Assembly (NCBI GenBank): GCA_937911855.1
Contig: CALDPK010000079.1
Coordinates: 1 to 6,475 of the forward strand
Direction of reading: 5' to 3'
Length of the DNA stretch: 6,475 nt
DNA from: an uncultured Trueperaceae bacterium
GTDB lineage: Bacteria; Deinococcota; Deinococci; Deinococcales; Trueperaceae
This document shows positions 1 to 5,143 of this stretch, piece by piece (within the stretch, counting starts at the first letter, position 1; every line of letters starts with the position of its first letter). A program made the position numbers and the translations under genes. The notes beneath the pieces were generated by a model that was not told where the DNA came from, made no database searches, and saw only the letters and a list, made by a program, of their open reading frames with translations.

Positions 1-1153
1 AACGGCTGGTGCGCCGCTCGACGAACTTCAGGACGGACGCTGCGGCCAGGGTCAGGCCGATGTAGATGATCGCCACAGTGTTGTAACCGGGGAAGTACTC
101 GAACGTCCTCGAGGTGAACTCGCGGCCGCGCTGCGTGATCTCGCGCAGCGAGAGCAGCGACAGCAGCGAAGTGTCCTTCAGCATCGCTATGAACTCGTTG
201 CCCAGCGGCGGGATGACTATGCGCAGCGCCTGCGGCATGATCACGAAGCGCGCCGTCTGGGCGCCGTTCAGCCCGAGGCTCCTGGCAGCTTCGATCTGGC
301 CGCCAGGGATCGCCTGGATGCCGGCCCTGAAGATCTCGGCCATGTAAGCCGCGTAACCGAGCGCGATGGCAACCACGCCGCGTGTCAGGCGGTCGGGTTC
401 TATGAGCCCGCCGGTCAGGTCGCGCACTGCTCCCTGCACCGGGAAGCCGATGTACAGGATGATCACCAGCATGGGGATGCCGCGGATCGTGTCGACGTAC
501 AGCTCCGCGAATATCGCCAGGGGGTGCTTGCCGCTCTGCCAGCCGGCGAATATGAGCACCCCGAGTCCCGCGGCCAGCACCGTGAACAGCAAGGCCGGCA
601 TGTTTGACTCGCGGGGCAGGAAACTGACTTCCCACAGGACGGGCAGGTCTTCAGGCACCAGGTCAGCGGGCATGAACACCGCGGTGACGATGCCGTCCCC
701 GAGCCTCTGCAGGGCTGCTTCAGGGTTGGTTACCGCCCGGATGCTGCGCCGTTCAATATCAGCGTCTGCGTAAGCGCCGGCCTGGATGGTGTCGCTCAGG
801 TTCTGCGGGGTGCCCTGGATGATCGCCACCAGGCCTTCGGCTTCACCGGCAAGCACGTAATCGACTTGCGGGCGGGTGAAGAACCAGACGGCCAGCACCA
901 TGAGCACGAGCCATACGGCCAGCAGGTTGCGGGTCGTATGCTGACCCATCTTCAGCAGCAGGATGCCGGCCAGCGCCAGGCCCAGGATGCCGGCGGCCAC
1001 GTAGGCGAGAACCGTGACGAGCAGGGTGGTGCCCACGCCCGGCAGGATGAAGTCGAGCGCGTCGCGGTAGCTGTCCGAACCGGCAAAAAGCAGTACCACG
1101 AAGGGTACTGCTGCCAGCAGGACAAGGTAGCTTGGGCGGATGCGTTTCAGCAC
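1..1153 (-). CDS. Amino-acid ABC transporter permease with extracytoplasmic insert (3' end outside window)
   Basis: Inner-membrane permease of the polar amino-acid (HisM/GlnP) family, which forms the channel for the substrate delivered by the binding protein encoded just upstream. I read 384 continuous residues from GTG 1153 to the left edge with no stop. The classic EAA loop that contacts the ATPase is at residues 288-308 (EAARSLGLNGAQTARFVIMP), followed by PPLGNEF and LKDTSLLSLLS. Helices are seen near 8-24, 35-67, 76-92, 187-203, 226-240, 258-272 and 357-376. Typical family members are about 220-280 residues. This one is longer because two extra helices and about 95 outward-facing residues (94-187) sit between the second helix and the YVDTIRGIP segment. 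Charges between helices (KMGQHTTR, QSGKH) support a cytoplasmic N-terminus. An in-frame TTG at 1219 would add 22 residues and overlap the binding-protein stop, but codons there lack the strong G/C third-position bias, so GTG 1153 is preferred. No ATPase gene is visible; it may lie to the left. Confidence 0.9.
   Translation of the reverse strand, partial: MLKRIRPSYLVLLAAVPFVVLLFAGSDSYRDALDFILPGVGTTLLVTVLAYVAAGILGLALAGILLLKMGQHTTRNLLAVWLVLMVLAVWFFTRPQVDYVLAGEAEGLVAIIQGTPQNLSDTIQAGAYADADIERRSIRAVTNPEAALQRLGDGIVTAVFMPADLVPEDLPVLWEVSFLPRESNMPALLFTVLAAGLGVLIFAGWQSGKHPLAIFAELYVDTIRGIPMLVIILYIGFPVQGAVRDLTGGLIEPDRLTRGVVAIALGYAAYMAEIFRAGIQAIPGGQIEAARSLGLNGAQTARFVIMPQALRIVIPPLGNEFIAMLKDTSLLSLLSLREITQRGREFTSRTFEYFPGYNTVAIIYIGLTLAAASVLKFVERRTSR
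659..841 (-). other. Segment of the permease resembling lobe II of a family-3 solute-binding protein
   Basis: Permease residues about 105-165 lie in the outward-facing loop between two extra helices. The segment contains a VAIIQGTP strand-turn, a polar stretch, then EAALQRLGDGIVTAVFMPAD. The same order occurs in lobe II of the neighbouring binding protein: LGAQIGTT, then AAIQALLNGDVDGVMIDN. The Asp of the binding protein (D180, which in this family contacts the ligand amino group) is Pro in the permease copy, so ligand binding by this segment is doubtful. The resemblance is judged by eye; no alignment or structure prediction was run. Confidence 0.45.
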
Positions 1154-1208
1154 CCGCCACCGTGAACCTAGTGGGGCCTGCTCCCTGTCAGGTCGGGAAT
1201 TGTCAGAT

Positions 1209-1946
1209 TTAGTCGACAAACCACTTCTGAACGAGCGCGTCGAGGGTGCCGTCGGCACGGATTTCCGCGAGGCCGGCGTTCAGGGCGTCGACGAGTTCGC
1301 TGCCCTGCTGTACTGCGAAGCCGAGTTCTTCGCCTGATTCGACGCTGCTGACTGCAACGCTGAGTTCACCGGCGTAGGTGGCAACGAAGGAATCGGCGAT
1401 GACGTTGTCGATCATGACGCCGTCAACGTCGCCGTTGAGCAGAGCCTGGATGGCTGCGTTGAAGTCGTCGTAGAGGCGGACGCGGTCGCGGCCGACGAGG
1501 TCTTCGGCGGTCGAGGCGTTGGTGGTGCCGATCTGGGCGCCCAGGGTCAGGTCACCGTCGGTGAAGTCGGCCAGTTCCCAGGCTTCGTTCTCGACGCGGG
1601 TGGTGATGGCCTGGTCAACGACGAAGTACGGCTCAGTGAAATCGACGGTCATGGCGCGTTCCGGGGTGATGGTCACGCCCGAGGCGACTGCATCGAACTC
1701 ACCGGCGGCAAGCGCCGGGAAGATCCCGTCCCAGGCCGTGGTGACGAACTCGGCGACGCAGTTGACGCGTTCGCAGATGGCGTTGAAGACGTCGATGTCG
1801 AAGCCGACGATCTCGCCTTGCTCGTTGACGGTCTCGAACGGCGGGTAGGTGGTGTCAGAGCCGACACGGATGGTAGCGCCACCCAGGTCCTGAGCAAAAC
1901 CGACGGACAGTGCTGCGGCTGCAGCAATTGCGATTAGCCTTTTCAT
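1209..1946 (-). CDS. Periplasmic amino-acid-binding protein of an ABC transporter
   Basis: Family-3 (polar amino acid) solute-binding protein of 245 residues, a normal length. It captures an amino acid outside the inner membrane and delivers it to the permease encoded next. A signal peptide covers residues 1-18 (MKRLIAIAAAAALSVGFA, then QDL) and has no lipobox Cys, so the protein is probably soluble. Family landmarks in order are GSDTTYPPFE (29-38), GFDIDVFNAIC (48-58), WDGIFPAL (72-79), TITPERAMTVDFTEPYF (92-108), IGTT (139-142) and DGVMID (175-180). R97 and D180 correspond to the residues that hold the ligand carboxylate and amino groups. C58 and C63 could form a disulfide. The start at ATG 1946 is chosen because AAGGAG lies 6 nt before it; an ATG two codons upstream (1952) abuts that site directly. 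The exact amino acid cannot be told from sequence. Confidence 0.93.
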   Translation of the reverse strand: MKRLIAIAAAAALSVGFAQDLGGATIRVGSDTTYPPFETVNEQGEIVGFDIDVFNAICERVNCVAEFVTTAWDGIFPALAAGEFDAVASGVTITPERAMTVDFTEPYFVVDQAITTRVENEAWELADFTDGDLTLGAQIGTTNASTAEDLVGRDRVRLYDDFNAAIQALLNGDVDGVMIDNVIADSFVATYAGELSVAVSSVESGEELGFAVQQGSELVDALNAGLAEIRADGTLDALVQKWFVD

Positions 1947-1952
1947 GGTCAT

Positions 1953-1958
1953 CTCCTT
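1953..1958 (-). promoter_or_regulatory. Strong Shine-Dalgarno of the binding-protein gene
   Basis: On the minus strand AAGGAG precedes ATG 1946 by 6 nt. It decides between the two adjacent in-frame ATG codons and against the far-upstream extension to 2096. It also contrasts with the plus-strand genes of this window, none of which has a comparable site. Confidence 0.85.
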
Positions 1959-1971
1959 AGGCAAAAACTGG

Positions 1972-1999
1972 ATTATCAGCGGCGTCCAGAATAGCCCAA
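1972..1999 (-). promoter_or_regulatory. Candidate promoter of the transporter unit
   Basis: On the minus strand GATAAT (1977-1972; five of six bases match TATAAT) lies 16 nt after TTGGGC (1999-1994; only the TTG matches the -35 consensus). Transcription would begin near 1965 and give a leader of about 20 nt carrying the AAGGAG site. A competing pair, TTGTTG with TATTCT 17 nt later, lies slightly further upstream. Assigned by eye. Confidence 0.4.
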
Positions 2000-2033
2000 T
2001 TGCCAGGTGCCAACAAGCGGGGAGCGGCCAGCA

Positions 2034-2042
2034 TGCGAGAAT
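2034..2042 (+). promoter_or_regulatory. Candidate leaderless extended -10 element of recG
   Basis: TGC-GAGAAT (TG at 2034-2035, hexamer 2037-2042) stands 7 nt before GTG 2050, so transcription would begin at or next to the start codon. The hexamer matches TATAAT at four of six positions. No convincing -35 is seen. The spacing and TGN extension recur at 4161 and 5129 ahead of the other two plus-strand genes. This is the weakest of the three. Confidence 0.35.
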
Positions 2043-2049
2043 CAGGTCT

Positions 2050-4116
2050 GTGACAGGCGCAGGCTCCCTTCTGGATGAACGGCTGGATACGCGCAAGCCC
2101 GACCTGGGTCAGCATGCTGCCAGGAAACTGGCCGAGGTCGGCATCCGCACTTACCGTGACCTCCTCAACTACTATCCGCGGCGTTACGAGGACAGGCGGC
2201 AGCTGCCCGCCTATTCCGCGCTGCGCGGCCTCGAGCGCGCCACGGTAGCCGGGACGGTCCGCAGCCGCAACCTGATCAGGAGCGGCCGGGGAATGAAGAT
2301 ACTGCGCGCCACCCTGGTGAACAGCAGGCAGGAAAGCCTGACCGCGGTCTGGTTCAACCAGCCGTGGCTCGAGAAGCAGCTGTTTCCGGGCATGCAGCTG
2401 ATCGTCACCGGCGCAGTCAAGGAGCGCAGCGGCCGGCTGGAGCTGGCGGTCCAGGATTTCGAGATCGACGATGACTCCGAGTCGCTGTCCATGGGCCGCA
2501 TCACCCCCGTGTACGCCAGCACCCAGGGGCTGAGCCAGGCGTACCTGCGGCGCGCAACCCACCGGCTGCTGGAAACCCTGCCGGTGATCCGCGACTGGCT
2601 GCCGCGCACGCTGCTCACGCGGCACAACCTCACCAGCCTGGATTCCGCGCTGCGCGACATCCACTTTCCCGCAACCGAAGAAGACCTGGCCACTTCCTTA
2701 AGGCGCCTGAAGTTCGACGAGTTCCTGTTCCTGGAGCTCAGGGTGCTGCTCAACCGGCTGAGTGAAGCCGACGGGCGCAAGATAGAGCTGGCGCCCGAGG
2801 CGCTGGAACGCTTCGCTGCCTCCCTGCCGTTCGAACTGACCGGCGCCCAGCAGCGGGTGATCCGCGAGATAACCGCTGACATGAGTTCGGACAGGCGCAT
2901 GGCCCGCCTGCTGCAGGGCGACGTCGGCAGCGGCAAGACGGCCGTAGCGGCTGCAGCCGTGGTGGGCGCAGCCAGCGCCGGACTCCAGTCGGCCCTCATG
3001 GCTCCGACCGAGATCCTGGCCCGCCAGCATTACGCAGGCCTGCAACAGCTCCTGTTCCCGCTTGGCGTGCGCACCGAGCTGCTGACCGGTTCGCTCACCG
3101 GCCGGGCGCGGCGCGAAGCCCTGGCGCGCGTCAGTTCCGGGGAAGCTGACCTGGTGGTCGGCACCCACGCGCTCATCCAGGAAGGCGTCGAGTTCAGGGA
3201 CCTGGGCCTGGCAGTCATCGACGAGGAGCACCGCTTCGGCGTCGAGCAGCGCCGCAGGCTCGCCGGGCGGCGTGCCGACGTGCTGGTCATGAGTGCCACC
3301 CCGATCCCGCGCTCGCTGGCACTGACCTATTACGGCGACCTGGAACTGTCGGTACTGGATGAACTGCCGCCGGGCCGCACGCCGGTCACGACCCGGCTGG
3401 TGACCGCCCGGAAACGCCGCGACGCCTACGTGTTCGCCTGGCAGCAGATCAGGGAAGGCCGGCAGGTGTACGTGGTCACGCCCCTGGTCGAAGACAGCGA
3501 GGCCCTTGACGAGGTGGTTTCAAGTGAAGGTACCTTCCTGGACCTGACCCAGCTCATGCCGGAGCAGTGCCGCATCGGCCTGCTGCACGGCCGCATGCCC
3601 CAGGAGGACAAGGACCGCGTCATGGCCGCCTTCCGCGCGCATGAACTGGACCTGCTCGTCTCGACGACCGTCATCGAGGTCGGGGTGGACGTGGCCAACG
3701 CCAGCGTGATGATCATCGAGAACGCCGAGCGGTTCGGCCTGTCACAGCTGCACCAGCTGCGCGGCCGGGTGGGCCGCGGTGCCAGCCAGAGCTACTGCCT
3801 GCTGATAGCCGGCTCGGCCTCGCGCAAGACCACCGAACGCCTGAAAACCATAGTAGAGACGACTGACGGACACGTGATAGCAGAGCGCGACCTCGAGCTG
3901 CGCGGACCCGGCGAACTGCGGGGTACCCGGCAGTCAGGCCTGCCCGACCTGCTGCTTGGTGACCTGACCCAGGACATGGACCTGATCGAGGAATCGCGTG
4001 GCCTGGCCCAGACCATGCTGGAGGCGGACCCGAAGCTCGAGGCTTCCTGGGCCGGGCGGCTGCGTGAAGAGCTGCAGCGCCGCGTGGCGGCCACAGCCAT
4101 CCGCGACATTATCTGA
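2050..4116 (+). CDS. recG: ATP-dependent DNA helicase RecG
   Basis: RecG binds stalled forks and Holliday-type junctions in the cytoplasm and reverses or migrates them during repair and recombination. The product is 688 residues from GTG 2050, close to the 693 of E. coli. The wedge region follows an N-terminal PRRYED motif (residues 43-48) and contains the OB-fold, about 63-139. Helicase motifs are GDVGSGKT (290-297, ATP binding), APTEILA, GTHALIQ, DEEHRFGV (391-398; E. coli has DEQH), SATPIPRS (415-422), LLHGRM (511-516), STTVIEVGVDV (538-548) and QLHQLRGRVGRG (566-577). The C-terminal translocation motif includes ERDLELRGPGELRGTRQSG. All look intact. The frame is open back to ATG 1945, but that codon overlaps the divergent binding-protein start, and the residues it would add are unlike RecG. 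GTG 2050 is preferred; it has at most a weak AGG nearby. The gene is divergent from the transporter unit and lies 59 bp before the lipoprotein gene. Confidence 0.96.
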   Translation: MTGAGSLLDERLDTRKPDLGQHAARKLAEVGIRTYRDLLNYYPRRYEDRRQLPAYSALRGLERATVAGTVRSRNLIRSGRGMKILRATLVNSRQESLTAVWFNQPWLEKQLFPGMQLIVTGAVKERSGRLELAVQDFEIDDDSESLSMGRITPVYASTQGLSQAYLRRATHRLLETLPVIRDWLPRTLLTRHNLTSLDSALRDIHFPATEEDLATSLRRLKFDEFLFLELRVLLNRLSEADGRKIELAPEALERFAASLPFELTGAQQRVIREITADMSSDRRMARLLQGDVGSGKTAVAAAAVVGAASAGLQSALMAPTEILARQHYAGLQQLLFPLGVRTELLTGSLTGRARREALARVSSGEADLVVGTHALIQEGVEFRDLGLAVIDEEHRFGVEQRRRLAGRRADVLVMSATPIPRSLALTYYGDLELSVLDELPPGRTPVTTRLVTARKRRDAYVFAWQQIREGRQVYVVTPLVEDSEALDEVVSSEGTFLDLTQLMPEQCRIGLLHGRMPQEDKDRVMAAFRAHELDLLVSTTVIEVGVDVANASVMIIENAERFGLSQLHQLRGRVGRGASQSYCLLIAGSASRKTTERLKTIVETTDGHVIAERDLELRGPGELRGTRQSGLPDLLLGDLTQDMDLIEESRGLAQTMLEADPKLEASWAGRLREELQRRVAATAIRDII

Positions 4117-4139
4117 CGGCTGAACTGACGGATAATTCT

Positions 4140-4176
4140 CAGGCTCATCACAGAGGCCGCTGCTACGGTGAGCCTG
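4140..4176 (+). repeat. Inverted repeat ending on the lipoprotein start codon
   Basis: CAGGCTCA (4140-4147) is the perfect reverse complement of TGAGCCTG (4169-4176), with a 21-nt loop; the right arm takes in the first base of GTG 4176. An overlapping, mutually exclusive 7-bp pair also exists: ATCACAG (4147-4153) with CTGTGAT (4174-4180). If the RNA begins upstream it could hide the start; if transcription begins at the GTG, the DNA repeat could be an operator spanning the -10 region. No T-tract follows, so it is not a standard terminator. Confidence 0.5.
4161..4169 (+). promoter_or_regulatory. Candidate leaderless extended -10 element of the lipoprotein gene
   Basis: TGC-TACGGT (hexamer 4164-4169) fits TGN-TANNNT and lies exactly 6 nt before GTG 4176. 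No -35 is evident. An alternative -10, GATAAT at 4131-4136, would give a leader of roughly 33 nt containing the inverted repeat, with GGTGAG as a weak ribosome site. Confidence 0.45.
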
Positions 4177-5105
4177 TGATCCGCATCAGATTCGTGTCCC
4201 TGCTCGTGCTTGTTTCAGTGCTTGCCGGCTGCGCACCCGCAGCGCGCAGCGACCTGACGTCCTCCGAGCGGCTGCCCTACCTGAACGCTGTCCAGGTGAG
4301 CCAGGCGGCGCAACCCGCGCGCATCGAAAGCTTCAACCCGCCCGGAACCGGCGCAAGCGTCACCGTAGCCGTACCCGTGACCGTCACCAACCCCAACGAT
4401 TTTCCCGTGCAGATTCACGGCATCGAGTTCAGCCAGTCGCTCGGCGACGCTCCAGCACAGGCCGGTCGGCCCGGTGCCGCGAACCAGACGGTACAGCCTT
4501 CAAGCAGCCGCGAGTTCGAACTTATCCTGAGCCGGAGCCTGCAGCAGGATCCGGAGCTGCTCACCCGCGTAGCAAAGGCCCATGCGGGCGGCGGCCTGCC
4601 GTTCGGGGTGTCCGGCCAGGTCACCTACAGCAGCCAGTACCACCCATGGCACACCACGACAGGCTTCCAGCTGAACGGGCTGACCTCAGCCGGGGCCGAC
4701 ATCGTGAGGCCGGAGATAACCGTCTCGGCCGAAGACAGTTCGGTGTTCAGCCTCGAGGACGGCTCAGTCGTGGTGCGGGCGGTGCTCACCATCCGCAACG
4801 CAGGCTCAGTCGGCTACCTGGTTCACGCCAAGGATCTGATCGCCGAGGTCGGCGGCCTGCCGGTGGCCAGCCAGGACCTGCCGCCTACGCCCGTGCCTGC
4901 AGGTGAGACCGTCACGGCCGCTGTCAACTTCATGCCCAGCGCCGGCCTGCTTACAGCTCAGGCGCGCACCGTACTCAGCGACGCCCTGGCCGGCAGGAAC
5001 GTGGAACTTGTCCTGCGTGGTCCGGTCGCCTGGGACGTGCTGGGACTCGACAGTTTTCAGGAACCCGGTGTGCTGGAGTTCAGCACCGTCCTGAACAGTT
5101 ACTGA
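4176..5105 (+). CDS. Lipoprotein with two tandem LEA-2/WHy-like domains
   Basis: Product of 309 residues. A lipoprotein signal is clear: basic MIRIR, a hydrophobic core, then LAGC with Cys19 as the lipidation site, so the mature protein is probably anchored in the cell envelope. Two similar beta-rich repeats follow. The first (about 36-168) has VTVAVPVTVTNPNDFPVQIHG, the pattern typical of LEA14/WHy domains (a conserved strand ending in NPN-x-x-P). The second (about 178-305) has VVVRAVLTIRNAGSVGYLVH in the same place. Both repeats continue with a proline/polar loop and an F/V-x-L or LRG-type strand. LEA-2 domains are linked to desiccation and stress tolerance in plants and some bacteria; a role here is not shown. 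The start is GTG 4176, with only GGTGAG as a weak ribosome site. The gene lies 59 bp after recG and 38 bp before serA on the same strand, but each has its own candidate -10. Domain naming is by pattern recognition only. Confidence 0.8.
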   Translation: MIRIRFVSLLVLVSVLAGCAPAARSDLTSSERLPYLNAVQVSQAAQPARIESFNPPGTGASVTVAVPVTVTNPNDFPVQIHGIEFSQSLGDAPAQAGRPGAANQTVQPSSSREFELILSRSLQQDPELLTRVAKAHAGGGLPFGVSGQVTYSSQYHPWHTTTGFQLNGLTSAGADIVRPEITVSAEDSSVFSLEDGSVVVRAVLTIRNAGSVGYLVHAKDLIAEVGGLPVASQDLPPTPVPAGETVTAAVNFMPSAGLLTAQARTVLSDALAGRNVELVLRGPVAWDVLGLDSFQEPGVLEFSTVLNSY

Positions 5106-5128
5106 GCCCGCCGGGCCCGCAGGTCGCA

Positions 5129-5137
5129 TGATATGTT
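5129..5137 (+). promoter_or_regulatory. Candidate leaderless extended -10 element of serA
   Basis: TGA-TATGTT (hexamer 5132-5137) fits TGN-TANNNT and is followed by exactly 6 nt (TCGCCT) and GTG 5144. There is no Shine-Dalgarno between it and the start. The geometry is identical to that before the lipoprotein gene (GAGCCT spacer). No -35 is visible. Confidence 0.55.
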
Positions 5138-5143
5138 TCGCCT

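Noticed and set aside
114..773. Plus-strand open frames at 114-347 and 366-773
   Set aside because: They lie antisense to the permease, whose minus-strand translation has the EAA loop and membrane helices; their own translations are Ser/Arg/Pro-rich without domain features.
843..1160. Minus-strand frame at 843-1160
   Set aside because: It is in a different frame from the permease over the same DNA, and its Arg/Pro/His-rich translation is typical of a frame shadow in GC-rich genes.
1154..1208. Attenuator hairpin between the binding-protein and permease genes
   Set aside because: Only very short pairings (such as CCTG-A-CAGG) are found, too weak to support a structure.
1957..3299. Several minus-strand open frames of 89-262 codons opposite recG (1957-2664, 2211-2999, 2698-3231, 3030-3299)
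   Set aside because: The plus strand carries every RecG motif in order; the antisense frames arise from high GC and have no recognisable content.
5106..5116. GCCC-GCC-GGGC palindrome just after the lipoprotein stop as a terminator
   Set aside because: Only a 4-bp stem with a 3-nt loop and no following T-run; such palindromes are expected by chance at this GC content.
4646..5129. Extra frames over the lipoprotein gene on both strands
   Set aside because: Compositionally biased shadows; the lipoprotein frame has a signal peptide, a lipobox and two domain repeats.
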